A DNA stretch of 64,000 nucleotides. Source: Tumebacillus permanentifrigoris. Lineage in GTDB: Bacteria; Bacillota; Bacilli; Tumebacillales; Tumebacillaceae. Position 1 is the first letter of the stretch; each line of letters opens with the position of its first letter. Shown piece by piece: positions 1 through 8,332 of this stretch. The stretch is from contig NZ_QGGL01000015.1 in NCBI RefSeq assembly GCF_003148565.1, forward strand, positions 1 to 64,000. The letters are read 5' to 3'. The notes under the pieces were generated by a model. That model ran no database searches. It was not told the origin of the DNA and saw nothing but the letters and a program-made list of their open reading frames with translations. The position numbers and the translations under genes are program-made.

Positions 1-140
1 CGCGAAGCCCCCCTCAAGATAAGACTTCCCACACGGTCAACGTGGTAAGACCCCCAGTAGAAGACTGGGTTGATAGGCTGGGTGTGTACGTGCCGCGAGG
101 CATTGAGCTGACCAGTACTAATAGGTCGAGGGCTTATCCT
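1..140 (+). rRNA. 23S ribosomal RNA, 3' end (partial)
   Basis: The first bases match the conserved 3' terminal part of bacterial 23S rRNA: the GCGAAGCCCCCCTCAAGAT stretch, the GTTGATAGG segment and the final GAGCTGACCAGTACTAATAG / GTCGAGGGCTTA end. The 3' boundary is placed where the terminal helix strand (GGCTTATCC) ends and is good to a few bases. The gene begins upstream of the window. An intrinsic terminator follows 45 bases later and no 5S rRNA lies between. Confidence 0.95.
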
Positions 141-185
141 ACGCAATACAACGTTTTGAACTCACAAAGTTGCTTTCCAGTACAT

Positions 186-226
186 AAAAAAGCCCCTCAT
201 TCTTAAGAATGAGGGGCTTTTTTTAT
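186..226. terminator. Bidirectional terminator of rrn operon and of the small minus-strand gene
   Basis: A perfect stem (GCCCCTCATTCTTAAGAATGAGGGGC) is flanked by an A-run on the left and a T-run on the right, so it can act on both strands. It ends the rRNA transcript and also overlaps the stop of the convergent minus-strand gene. Confidence 0.9.
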
Positions 227-459
227 CCGATGCTGTCGACCATGTTCTGGAAGTGCTGCCGGCTGAGCACGACGGAGTTCTGGATGACGTTCTCCGGGTC
301 GTGGCGGAAGACCACCAATTCGACAACGCTGAAAAATTCTTGGTTGAGTTTCTTGATTCCTTGCCAAGAGTTCTGGCTGTCGTTGATTTCCTTTTCCATT
401 TCCAAGTACCCCATGGTGAGGAACAGGTCGGTCACTTGGTTGAAGTTTTTGCTCTGCAT
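223..459 (-). CDS. Small hypothetical protein (78 aa)
   Basis: I do not recognise this protein. It is soluble, mildly acidic, with no signal peptide or membrane segment, and begins MQSKNFNQVTDLF. The ATG at 459 is chosen over longer in-frame starts because AAGGTGGAG lies 7-8 bases upstream; the extra N-terminal residues of a longer reading would overlap the upstream membrane-protein gene and read as shadow sequence. It lies 25 bases downstream of the CcdC-like gene and is probably co-transcribed with it, ending in the bidirectional terminator. Function unknown. Confidence 0.6.
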   Translation of the reverse strand: MQSKNFNQVTDLFLTMGYLEMEKEINDSQNSWQGIKKLNQEFFSVVELVVFRHDPENVIQNSVVLSRQHFQNMVDSIG

Positions 460-484
460 CGAGCTCTCCACCTTTTTGACTGCC

Positions 485-1030
485 TTATGCGTTGAGGGAT
501 TGCGACTGCGTTTTGGACTGCAGCGCCCGGAAGCGGTAGTACAGCCACAGACGCCAGACAAAGGTGTAGACGATCAGCACTGCGATGTAGTACGAGAGCA
601 TGAGTTCGATGTCCGGGAAGTGGTTCGGGAACAAGATCGGATGGTGTTGGAACACATAGGTCCGAACTTCATACCGAATATACGGGAAGCCAAGCAAGAA
701 GATGTAGAACAGAATGTTCGGTTTGAATTGAATCTTGCCTTCACTGTTGAGCATATAGTTGGAGGTCAAAATGTACGGTATCGCAAGCAAGGCACCGTAC
801 AAGAATACGTAGCCGATCTGGTCCATTTCGCCACGGCGAATCCACAGCGAGATGATCCACGGCAGCGGCAAAGCCATCAGGATATCCCCGAACAGCAGGC
901 GCAGGCCGTTGCCTTTTACCGGGCGTCTGGTTTCCAAGAATTGCTTTAATGTCATCCAGATGATGATGGCCCAAACACCATAACCAATCAGATCCCAATC
1001 ATGTTGTGTCATATCGACATCATTCTCCAT
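485..1030 (-). CDS. CcdC-like multi-pass membrane protein
   Basis: A 181-residue integral membrane protein with about four or five hydrophobic segments. The pattern RRPVKG near residue 36, then membrane segments, then IRYEVRTYVF, and a C-terminal WRLWLYYRFRAL resembles B. subtilis CcdC (DUF1453), a membrane protein linked to cytochrome c maturation whose biochemical role is not settled. The ATG at 1030 has no clear ribosome site; an alternative ATG at 1012 has GGAG 12 bases upstream. No other cytochrome c genes are near, so the assignment rests on the protein pattern only. It is transcribed divergently from the two-component system. Confidence 0.65.
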   Translation of the reverse strand: MENDVDMTQHDWDLIGYGVWAIIIWMTLKQFLETRRPVKGNGLRLLFGDILMALPLPWIISLWIRRGEMDQIGYVFLYGALLAIPYILTSNYMLNSEGKIQFKPNILFYIFLLGFPYIRYEVRTYVFQHHPILFPNHFPDIELMLSYYIAVLIVYTFVWRLWLYYRFRALQSKTQSQSLNA

Positions 1031-1130
1031 CCGTAATTTTGTGTTTACGGTTTCATTGTATCGAGCGGTGTTGGATTGTTCATCTGTCTTCTCTCATGTT
1101 TTTACATCTCCGCTCGGGTGTAAAAAGTCA

Positions 1131-1160
1131 TGGCTGTGCCTCGTTTTTGTTTGTTACAAT
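1131..1160 (+). promoter_or_regulatory. Putative extended -10 promoter for the two-component operon
   Basis: TGTTACAAT at 1152-1160 is an extended -10 element (TGn plus TACAAT) about 32 bases ahead of the response-regulator start. The -35 region is weak (TGGCTG), as often seen with extended -10 promoters. Confidence 0.35.
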
Positions 1161-1191
1161 AGAAAGAAAAAGCGAAAAAGGAGGTGTCGGT

Positions 1192-1869
1192 ATGCGTATA
1201 TTGATCGTAGAAGATGATCGACCACTGCTCGGGGCGATCGAGCAAGTGTTCGCAGAGGAGTCCTATGCGGTGGATACGGCGGAGCACGGGGATGATGGTC
1301 TGTTGCTGGCCGAACAGGGCATTCATGACTTGATCGTGCTCGACATCATGTTGCCGGGCACTTCCGGGCTCACCATCGTCCAACATCTTCGCAAACGCGG
1401 AATCGTCATCCCAATCCTGCTGCTGACCGCCCGTGACAGCGTGGAGGATCGTGTGCGCGGACTCGATGCCGGAGCGGACGATTATCTGGTCAAGCCGTTT
1501 GCCGTCGCTGAATTGCTCGCCCGCGCCCGGGCGCTGTTGCGACGCAAGGGTGCGGTCAACCCGGATGGCGAGATCTCCTACGGAACGCTCTCGATCCGCC
1601 CGAAACTCCGCGATGGCTTTGTGGACAATCAAGCGTTGAAACTGACGGCCAAGGAATACAAGTTGCTCGAATATCTGCTCGTGAACCGGGAACAGATCCT
1701 GACGCGCGAGCAGATTTTCGACCGCGTATGGGGATTTGACGTGGAGACGAACACCTCTGTCGTCGACGTCTACCTGCATTACCTGCGCAAAAAACTCGCC
1801 GCCCACGGCTGCGACCATTTGATTCAAACGGTGCGCGGTGTCGGCTGCATGCTAAAGGGGCCGAGCTGA
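1192..1869 (+). CDS. OmpR/PhoB-family response regulator
   Basis: A 225-residue two-domain DNA-binding response regulator. The receiver domain (about 1-120) shows the acidic pair Asp8-Asp9, the phospho-acceptor Asp51 in LIVLDIMLP, Thr79 and Lys101 in LVKPF. The C-terminal part is a winged helix of the OmpR type with LTAKEYKLLEYL and the VRGVGCML end. The ATG at 1192 follows AAAGGAGG by 7 bases; an upstream in-frame start would add unrelated residues. The stop overlaps the kinase start by one base (TGATG), so the pair is translationally coupled. The target genes cannot be told from sequence. Confidence 0.95.
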   Translation: MRILIVEDDRPLLGAIEQVFAEESYAVDTAEHGDDGLLLAEQGIHDLIVLDIMLPGTSGLTIVQHLRKRGIVIPILLLTARDSVEDRVRGLDAGADDYLVKPFAVAELLARARALLRRKGAVNPDGEISYGTLSIRPKLRDGFVDNQALKLTAKEYKLLEYLLVNREQILTREQIFDRVWGFDVETNTSVVDVYLHYLRKKLAAHGCDHLIQTVRGVGCMLKGPS

Positions 1870-3152
1870 TGTTTCAAAAAATTCGTGTGCAACTGGTGAC
1901 GTTGAACGCAGCTGTGTTGCTCATCCTGCTCCTCGTCAGCGGCATGGCGCTGTACCTGTTCCTCGAACACCGCTTGCTGGAGCGGGTCGACGACGGGCTT
2001 CGTGACATGCAACTCGTGGCGGTGCAACAGATGCCCGACCGGCTGGTGGTCCGTCCAAACGGCCGCACCCTCGACATGCCGATGGTGACGATCGTCTATG
2101 ACAACCAAGGCGGTGTGGTCCAGCAAGCCCCCGACTCCCAATTCGTGAACGGAGATCTAGAGGCCTTGCGCGATCTGAAAATTTCTGATGTGCCGCAATC
2201 GATCAAGCTCGACGGGCACAGCTACCGCGTGCTGACCGCGCTGGCACCGTCAGTACAAGTGACGCAGGCGAATCCGTTTTTTCCAGCGGGATTGGATGTG
2301 ACAAATGTACAGCGGACTCTGCAGGTGGTCCGCAACATCGATGCGGAGGAGGATGTGCTCAGCACGTTGCTCGTCGTGATCGTGACTGGAACGCTGCTCG
2401 GGGCGGCGCTGACTGTCGGGGCTGGATTTTTTCTCGCAGGGCGGGCATTGGTGCCGATCCGCCAGGCGTGGGAGCGCCAGCAGCAGTTCGTGGCAGATGC
2501 CTCCCATGAGTTGCGCACCCCGCTCGCCGTGGTGCAGTCGCACTCCGAATTGATGCTGCGCCACCCGACAGAGACGGTACAAGAGCAGAGCCGCAATGTC
2601 GCGGTGGTGTTAAAGGAAACCAAGCGGATGACCAAGTTGGTCTCCGATCTGTTGACGTTGGCCCGCACCGATTCGAACCAACTGTTGATCGAGGGCAGAG
2701 CCCTGCGCTTGGACGAGGTGGTGCGCGACGTGACGGAGGATTACCGGCTGATGGCTGAATTGCAGGAGATGGAGTTGCACACGCAGATTCACGGCCACTT
2801 GGAGCTGATCGGCGACGAGAACCGGATTCGGCAGTTGCTGGTGATTCTGCTCGACAACGCACTGAAGTACACGATGGAGGGCGGTTCGATCGAGGTCATC
2901 TGCCGCCAGATCGGTCCTGCTCTCGAACTGAAAGTCAGCGACACAGGCATCGGCATCGCGCCTGATGACCTCCCGCGGATTTTTGACCGTTTTTACCGCG
3001 GGGACAAAGCCCGCACGCGTGCAGAGGGCGGCTCTGGATTGGGCCTCTCGATTGCGCAATGGATCGTGGAAGCCCACCACGGCAAGATCCGCGCCGAGAG
3101 CACGTTACACCGTGGCACAACCGTCACCGTCAGTCTGCCTACCAAGTCGTGA
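1869..3152 (+). CDS. Sensor histidine kinase
   Basis: A 427-residue membrane kinase that pairs with the preceding regulator. A transmembrane helix at about 13-33, an extracytoplasmic sensor part to about 160, and a second helix at about 163-190 precede a short linker. HisKA carries the phospho-acceptor His213 in ADASHELRTPLAVV. The HATPase domain has the N box (LLVILLDNALKYT), G1 (DTGIGI), F box (IFDRFYRGD) and G2 (GGSGLGLSIAQ). All catalytic motifs are present. The HAMP region is short. The signal it senses is unknown. Confidence 0.95.
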   Translation: MFQKIRVQLVTLNAAVLLILLLVSGMALYLFLEHRLLERVDDGLRDMQLVAVQQMPDRLVVRPNGRTLDMPMVTIVYDNQGGVVQQAPDSQFVNGDLEALRDLKISDVPQSIKLDGHSYRVLTALAPSVQVTQANPFFPAGLDVTNVQRTLQVVRNIDAEEDVLSTLLVVIVTGTLLGAALTVGAGFFLAGRALVPIRQAWERQQQFVADASHELRTPLAVVQSHSELMLRHPTETVQEQSRNVAVVLKETKRMTKLVSDLLTLARTDSNQLLIEGRALRLDEVVRDVTEDYRLMAELQEMELHTQIHGHLELIGDENRIRQLLVILLDNALKYTMEGGSIEVICRQIGPALELKVSDTGIGIAPDDLPRIFDRFYRGDKARTRAEGGSGLGLSIAQWIVEAHHGKIRAESTLHRGTTVTVSLPTKS

Positions 3153-3155
3153 CCT

Positions 3156-3197
3156 TGAAAAAAGGAGCCGACCCACGTGGAGTCGACTCCTCTTTTC
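3156..3197. terminator. Terminator between the kinase and the convergent pentapeptide gene
   Basis: AGGAGCCGAC and GTCGACTCCT form a stem with one mismatch and a 9-base loop. An A-run lies on the left and CTTTTCC on the right, so it may serve both convergent genes. Confidence 0.7.
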
Positions 3198-3200
3198 CTA

Positions 3201-3236
3201 TAAAATAGTACCTACTGGTAGAATAGTACCTACTGG
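3201..3236. repeat. Tandem 18-bp duplication across the pentapeptide-gene stop codon
   Basis: Two adjacent 18-base copies (3201-3218 and 3219-3236) differ at one base. The copy within 3219-3236 contains the last Gln codon and the TAG stop of the minus-strand gene; the second copy repeats that stop in frame downstream. Confidence 0.9.
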
Positions 3237-3829
3237 ACTTTCGCTCCGAAGGACTTCGCAAACTGGACGGCTTGCTCCAGATCGATCTTGGTCCCGCGCA
3301 AATCAAGTGTGCGCATGTCCACACCGTCCAAGGTAGCACCGCGCAGGTCGGCCCCAGCCAGTTTGACGTTGGTCAGTGTGGCGCGGCTCAGATCGGCCCC
3401 GCGCAGATCGGTTTTTTCCAGATTGCATTGAAAAAGGTCTGCTTCCGTCAGTCGCAGCCCGTTTAACTTCTGGCCGCGCAAGTCTTGCAGGCGCAGATTG
3501 GTGAACGACCAATCGCCGCCGTTGATCGACAGCCCGCCGATGTTGCTTTTGATAAAGGTTGAACCGGTCATCTTGCACGCGGTAAACCTCGTGACAAATA
3601 AATTGGCTTCATCAAACTTGCAGTTCAAAAACGCGCTGTTCGTATGTTCCGACGCGTTCAGTTGCGCATCCACGAAGTCACACTCGGAAAAGACACAGCC
3701 CTGTGTGACGAGTTCCTTCAGGTCTGCACCACGAAACGAACATGCGACAAAGCGACAGTCCCGCCACTCTTGGTGTGCGAAACCCTCATGGTTGAAACTC
3801 TCTCCTGTAAATTCCTGTCCACTCCACAT
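3230..3829 (-). CDS. Pentapeptide-repeat protein (Qnr/MfpA-like fold)
   Basis: The 199-residue protein is built almost entirely from A(D/N)LXX-type pentapeptides, for example CRFVACSFRGADLKEL and TDLRGADLSRATLTNV, which fold into a right-handed quadrilateral beta-helix. The length is close to that of Qnr, McbG and MfpA proteins, some of which mimic DNA and protect gyrase from inhibitors. Many pentapeptide proteins have no known role, so gyrase protection is only a possibility. The ATG at 3829 has GGAGAGGAG about 12 bases upstream. It is a single gene, convergent with the kinase operon. Confidence 0.9.
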   Translation of the reverse strand: MWSGQEFTGESFNHEGFAHQEWRDCRFVACSFRGADLKELVTQGCVFSECDFVDAQLNASEHTNSAFLNCKFDEANLFVTRFTACKMTGSTFIKSNIGGLSINGGDWSFTNLRLQDLRGQKLNGLRLTEADLFQCNLEKTDLRGADLSRATLTNVKLAGADLRGATLDGVDMRTLDLRGTKIDLEQAVQFAKSFGAKVQ

Positions 3830-3981
3830 CAGAAACGAACGCTCCTCTCCACATCCTTATCCAGTGTAACCGACTTCATATGTACAAGGCTACTTCCCTG
3901 ACAAGTTGAAGGCATGGAAGTAACCATGTTATGATCAGGGTAAATCGTCATAAATTAGACTTATGAAACGGAGGATTCCCG

Positions 3982-4713
3982 TTGACTTTTATACCGGAAA
4001 TGTCACAGATGCCGGAGCTGATCTCGCAAGCCGCGACAATTTTATTGGTGCGCCAACATACCTCGCGCGATCGGCTCGAAGTATATATGACAAAACGTCC
4101 GACGACGATGCGTTTTTTGGCGCGCCATTATGTGTTTCCCGGCGGGAAGATGGATGCGGAGGATGAAGATCCCCGCTATTTGACACGCTCGATGCCGTTG
4201 ACCACCGCATGCAACCCGGACAGCCTACCGCTCTCCTACTGGGTGTGCGCCTTGCGCGAAGCCTTTGAAGAAGTGGGGATCTTGCTCGCTCGCAATGCAG
4301 CAGGCGAATTGATCGACTCGCAGCACTACCGTTCGCAGCGCGCCGAATTGCTCGCCGGTCGACTTCGCCTGATCGACCTCTTGGAAGCGGAACAACTGGT
4401 GCTCGCCACCGACTTGATGCGCTACTTCGGGCATCGCCTGACCCCGCGCCACGTCTCGAAAAAGCGCTTTGATACGCGCTATTTCCTGACGATCCTGCCC
4501 GCAGGCCAGACGCCAGAGCCGCATCCTGGCGAAGTGGAGGAGGATGGTTGGTACGATGTGACGACCGCTCTAGAAGGTGTCGCTCGTGGTGATATGGAGA
4601 TGGTGCCGCCTACGCTCGATTCCTTGCGCGTGATCGGCCGCTTCCAGAGCGCGGAGGAATTGTGGCATTCGGTGGAAGGCGTGGGGACGCCGACACCGGA
4701 GGAACTAGCTTAA
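3982..4713 (+). CDS. Nudix hydrolase, NUDT7/NUDT19-like
   Basis: The 243-residue protein has a split Nudix box: YVFPGGKMDAEDED near residue 55 and LREAFEEVGILL near residue 92, separated by about 20 extra residues. That insertion is typical of the NUDT19 branch, whose known members hydrolyse acyl-CoA to 3'-phospho-AMP and acyl-phosphopantetheine. The metal-binding REXXEE core is intact (REAFEE). TTG at 3982 is preferred because GGAGG sits 7 bases upstream. The substrate is inferred from family only. Confidence 0.85.
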   Translation: MTFIPEMSQMPELISQAATILLVRQHTSRDRLEVYMTKRPTTMRFLARHYVFPGGKMDAEDEDPRYLTRSMPLTTACNPDSLPLSYWVCALREAFEEVGILLARNAAGELIDSQHYRSQRAELLAGRLRLIDLLEAEQLVLATDLMRYFGHRLTPRHVSKKRFDTRYFLTILPAGQTPEPHPGEVEEDGWYDVTTALEGVARGDMEMVPPTLDSLRVIGRFQSAEELWHSVEGVGTPTPEELA

Positions 4714-4731
4714 ACAAAGGGGGGAAGAGGG

Positions 4732-7164
4732 ATGGATCTGATTGACGGCACCTACCAGTCACCGCTCGTCGTCCTGTCGATCCTCATCGCGATCATCGCC
4801 TCCTACACCGCGTTGGATCTCGGCAGCCGAGTGGCTGCCACCACTGGCAGGACAAGGCGGATCTGGCTGACGGGCGGTGCGATTGCGATGGGCACGGGCG
4901 TTTGGTCGATGCACTTCGTCGCGATGCTCGCGTTTGAGATGCCGATGACGGTGCGCTATAGCTTGTGGTATGTTCTGCTCTCCATACTTCCGGCGATCCT
5001 TGCGTTTGGGATCGCGCTGTATCTGATCGGCCGCGATACGTTGAGCCCCGGTTCGCTGATTACAGGGGGCTTGTTCATGGGAGCGGGCATCGTCGCCATG
5101 CACTACACGGGCATGGATGCGATGCAGATGCAGGCGATGATCTCCTATGATCCGCTGCGGGTTACGCTCTCGGTCATGATCGCTGTGGGGGCGTCATGGG
5201 CCGCGTTATTGCTGCTGTTTCGTCTGCGTCGTGACACGACAGATGGGCGGCTGTGGAGTCGCAAGATCGGCAGCGCCGTGGTGATGGGTTTTGCGATCTC
5301 TGGCATGCACTTTACCGGCATGTCTGCTGCGAACTTTACGCCGATGGAGATGCACCAGACCTATGGACAGACTTCGCTGAATACGAGTTTTCTCGCCTAC
5401 GGAATCGGTCTGGGAACGCTGATCATCCTCGGCTGTGTCATCGTCAGCGCCATCGTCGACAGGAGGCTAACGTTCCAATCCTCCAAGTTGGAACTCAGCG
5501 AATCGCGCTACAAGTCGTTATTTGAGCACAACCCGGACGCGATTTTCACCATCGATTTGCAAGGCTACTTCGTCGAGGTCAATCCGGCGGCGGAGAAACT
5601 GCTCGGGTATCGCGCCGAAGAGCTGATGCAGATGATGTACTTCCCTTTTCTCGACGATGGAGAGCGGGAGAGCACGAAGTTGCATGCTCAGCAAGTGCGC
5701 TTGGGCAAGTCGTTGATGTTTGAAATCACGCTGCTCTGTCGCACGCGGCGCGTGTTAGCTGAGGTCACGTCGGTGCCGATCTACGTCGATTCCAAAGTCT
5801 CTGGCGTCTACATCATCGCTCAGGATATCACGGAACGCCGTGAACATGAACAGGCGATCAACTACATGGCCTACCACGATGACTTGACCGGACTGCCGAA
5901 CCGCCGTCTCTATATGAAGACTTTGCAAGACGCAGTCGAGGCCGCCCGCCTGCAGAATCGAAGGATCGCGACGATGCTGTTGGACATGGATCGTTTCAAA
6001 AACTACAACGATTCGCTCGGCCACTCATTTGGAGACAACTTGCTGCGCGCCGTCGGGGATCGTCTGCTGGAAGCAGTGCCAGAGGGGGCGCTGGTGTCGC
6101 GCATGAGCGGGGATGAGTTCACGGTGCTGTACCCGGACATCGAAGGGGTGAAACAGGCGGAGGCAGCCGCACAGACCCTGTTGCAGGCGGTCGCCACACC
6201 GATCCACATCGATGGGTATGACATTCGGATGGCAACCTCGATCGGGATCGCGATCTACCCGGACAACGGGCGGAGCGTCACCGATCTGATGCGCAATGCT
6301 GACATTGCCATGTATCGGGCGAAGGAGAGCGGCAACAGCTACCGACTGTTCGATCCGCAGATGGACAGCGAGGCCTTTGACAAGATGGCGATGGAACACG
6401 ACCTGCGCAAAGCGTTGGAGCGCGGTGAATTCATCGTCTACTACCAGCCCTACGTCGACTTCCGCACGCGCCGAATCGTCGGGGCAGAGGCGTTGATTCG
6501 CTGGCAACATCCAGAGCGCGGCTTGGTGCCGCCGTTGCAGTTCATCCCCTTTGCCGAAGAGACGGGCTTGATCGTGCCGATCGGGGATTGGGTGTTGCGG
6601 ACGGCGTGCGCGCAAGGCAAGCAGTGGCAGGAGCAAGGCTTTCCCCTGCGCATCGGCGTCAACCTCTCCAGCCGCCAATTCCAGCAGGAGGATCTCGTCG
6701 AGATGGTGCAAGCAGCGTTGCAAGAGACGGGCTTGGAGCCTGAACATCTGGAATTGGAGATCACAGAGAGCATGACGATGGACGTCGAACGTTCCAACGA
6801 GATGCTGACCAAGCTGAAGCAACTCGGCGTGCGGATCGGGATGGATGACTTCGGCACGGGGTACAGTTCGCTGAGCTATCTGCAGAAGTTCCCGCTCGAT
6901 CGGCTGAAAATCGACCAATCCTTCGTCCGTGACACGCATATGTTGACACACGAATCGGCGATCGTCCCGACGATCATCTCGATGGCGCACAACCTCAAGC
7001 TACACGTCACCGCAGAGGGCGTCGAGACCCCGGAGCAGTTCGCGTTCCTCGACGCGCAACTGTGCGACGAAGCCCAAGGCTACCTGTTTAGCCAACCGGT
7101 CCCCGCCGAGCAATTTTCGAAATTGCTGGAGGAACGGATGACGCATGGAGAGCCACAGCGGTAA
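4732..7164 (+). CDS. MHYT-PAS-GGDEF-EAL membrane c-di-GMP signalling protein
   Basis: An 810-residue protein. Residues 1-250 form seven membrane helices carrying MHYT-type motifs (SMHFVAM, AMHYTGM, GMHFTGM), thought to bind copper or a diatomic gas. A PAS domain (about 255-370) follows, then GGDEF (about 375-535) and EAL (about 550-800). The GGDEF signature reads SGDEF (Ser459-Phe463). The EAL domain keeps E586-A-L588, ITES, DDFGTGYSS and AEGVET, so phosphodiesterase activity is likely and cyclase activity uncertain. It lies 18 bases after the Nudix gene with GGGGGG as ribosome site, so the two are probably co-transcribed. Confidence 0.95.
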   Translation: MDLIDGTYQSPLVVLSILIAIIASYTALDLGSRVAATTGRTRRIWLTGGAIAMGTGVWSMHFVAMLAFEMPMTVRYSLWYVLLSILPAILAFGIALYLIGRDTLSPGSLITGGLFMGAGIVAMHYTGMDAMQMQAMISYDPLRVTLSVMIAVGASWAALLLLFRLRRDTTDGRLWSRKIGSAVVMGFAISGMHFTGMSAANFTPMEMHQTYGQTSLNTSFLAYGIGLGTLIILGCVIVSAIVDRRLTFQSSKLELSESRYKSLFEHNPDAIFTIDLQGYFVEVNPAAEKLLGYRAEELMQMMYFPFLDDGERESTKLHAQQVRLGKSLMFEITLLCRTRRVLAEVTSVPIYVDSKVSGVYIIAQDITERREHEQAINYMAYHDDLTGLPNRRLYMKTLQDAVEAARLQNRRIATMLLDMDRFKNYNDSLGHSFGDNLLRAVGDRLLEAVPEGALVSRMSGDEFTVLYPDIEGVKQAEAAAQTLLQAVATPIHIDGYDIRMATSIGIAIYPDNGRSVTDLMRNADIAMYRAKESGNSYRLFDPQMDSEAFDKMAMEHDLRKALERGEFIVYYQPYVDFRTRRIVGAEALIRWQHPERGLVPPLQFIPFAEETGLIVPIGDWVLRTACAQGKQWQEQGFPLRIGVNLSSRQFQQEDLVEMVQAALQETGLEPEHLELEITESMTMDVERSNEMLTKLKQLGVRIGMDDFGTGYSSLSYLQKFPLDRLKIDQSFVRDTHMLTHESAIVPTIISMAHNLKLHVTAEGVETPEQFAFLDAQLCDEAQGYLFSQPVPAEQFSKLLEERMTHGEPQR

Positions 7165-7176
7165 GCCAACGAGAGA

Positions 7177-7212
7177 AGCCCGACATGCGCAGGAGCATGT
7201 CGGGCTTTTTTG
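7177..7212 (+). terminator. Terminator after the c-di-GMP protein gene
   Basis: AGCCCGACATGC pairs with GCATGTCGGGCT and is followed by a T-run. Confidence 0.9.
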
Positions 7213-7217
7213 ACCGG

Positions 7218-7259
7218 AAAAAAGGACGGTTCCGCGCAAGTGCGGAACCGTCCTCTTTT
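7218..7259 (-). terminator. Terminator of the MBL hydrolase gene
   Basis: A perfect 13-bp stem (AGGACGGTTCCGC and its complement) with the A-run on its left side acts as the T-run of the minus strand. It lies just beyond the minus-strand stop codon. Confidence 0.9.
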
Positions 7260-7261
7260 CG

Positions 7262-8086
7262 CTAGACGGCGCGGTAGGTGCCCTGTTCGTCGCGGACCCG
7301 TCGATCCTCGATCAGCTTGATCACGATGCCTTGGATCGTGCGCTCCGCCACCCACATCACGCTCGGGTGGACGCTGCCTCGGTAGACGGCTTCGACCAGC
7401 TCCGCTTCTGTGCGCGGGCGATCCTGCAGGAGCGCGTAGACTTGCTCCTCGCGCTCCAGACGGCGAGAGATGAAAAAGTCGATTTTCGCCTCGACATCGG
7501 CGATCATCTCCCCATGTCCAGGTGCGATCCATTGCGCTCGGAAGGTCTTCAGGCGGCGCAGGGTGTCGAGGTAGACGCGCAGGTCGCCATCGGGTGGGCC
7601 GATCCAAGTTGTGCCCACACCGACCACGTTGTCGGCGGTGAACAGCACGCTGTCCTCAGGCAACCAGAAATTCAAGCATCCATGCGTGTGACCTGGCGCG
7701 TGCAACACGTGCAACGCCAAGTTCCCGACGTGTACGATATCTCCCTCGGACAGCGTCCCCGTCACTTTGACTGGGGCGATTTCCTGCTCCACGAGCTGAA
7801 CTTCCAGCGGGTGCGCATAGACCGGGCAGTCGAAGTGCTTGGCGAAAAACGTCGCGCCCGGCGAGTGGTCATGGTGGTAGTGCGTCATCAAAATCGCTTC
7901 CACTTGCGGCGACCCAATGCTTTCGAGATACTCGACCACCAGCAGGTGGGTTTGTTCGTGTTGAAAACCTGCGTCGATCAAAACGGCCTTGCCCGCGTGG
8001 ACAACCAGATACACGTTGGTGGTCGTAGCGGGGAATAGCGTCGGCGTGGTGACCGGGAGCTGATGAACGTGCGGGGTGACCTGCAT
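7262..8086 (-). CDS. MBL-fold metallo-hydrolase (LACTB2-like)
   Basis: The 274-residue protein has the zinc-binding motif THYHHDHS (His69, His71, Asp73, His74), then APGHTHG, FTADNV and APGHGE, giving a complete dinuclear metal site. The last about 60 residues look like the winged-helix tail found in LACTB2 and related hydrolases or nucleases. The substrate cannot be predicted. GGAGG lies 9 bases before the ATG at 8086. It is a single gene with its own terminator, divergent from the adenosyltransferase gene. Confidence 0.9.
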   Translation of the reverse strand: MQVTPHVHQLPVTTPTLFPATTTNVYLVVHAGKAVLIDAGFQHEQTHLLVVEYLESIGSPQVEAILMTHYHHDHSPGATFFAKHFDCPVYAHPLEVQLVEQEIAPVKVTGTLSEGDIVHVGNLALHVLHAPGHTHGCLNFWLPEDSVLFTADNVVGVGTTWIGPPDGDLRVYLDTLRRLKTFRAQWIAPGHGEMIADVEAKIDFFISRRLEREEQVYALLQDRPRTEAELVEAVYRGSVHPSVMWVAERTIQGIVIKLIEDRRVRDEQGTYRAV

Positions 8087-8135
8087 GAGTCGTGTCCTCC
8101 ATTCTAACTTTTGTACATTTTTAGTATAACCGTTG

Positions 8136-8164
8136 TTTACAAAGCTGGAAAAATATCTTATAAT
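8136..8164 (+). promoter_or_regulatory. Strong sigma-A promoter for the adenosyltransferase gene
   Basis: TTTACA (8136-8141) and TATAAT (8159-8164) are separated by exactly 17 bases. Transcription would start near 8171 and leave a leader of about 160 bases. Confidence 0.8.
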
Positions 8165-8170
8165 TCTGAC

Positions 8171-8332
8171 ATAGGCATTCGTGGGGAATGCAGATAAGGG
8201 AAAAAGCTGTGAGCTGTGCGGTTTGGGGAAATCGTACAGGCACCAAATTTCAAACGCAAACGTCAGGGGGCCTCTCGAAGAGTGAGCCTCTTTCGTTTAT
8301 GATAAGATCAGACTGGAAAGGAGATGGTAAGC
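8171..8332 (+). other. Long 5' leader of the adenosyltransferase mRNA, partly structured
   Basis: The leader begins with the hairpin GCATTC-GTGGG-GAATGC (8175-8191). It also holds a G-rich segment and an imperfect GGCCTC / GAGCC stem at about 8269-8288 before the ribosome site. I could not match it to the cobalamin riboswitch: no B12 box is seen. It is noted as a possible regulatory leader of unknown class. Confidence 0.35.

Noticed and set aside
8171-8332. Cobalamin riboswitch ahead of the adenosyltransferase
   Set aside because: The B12 box and the conserved junction motifs are absent.
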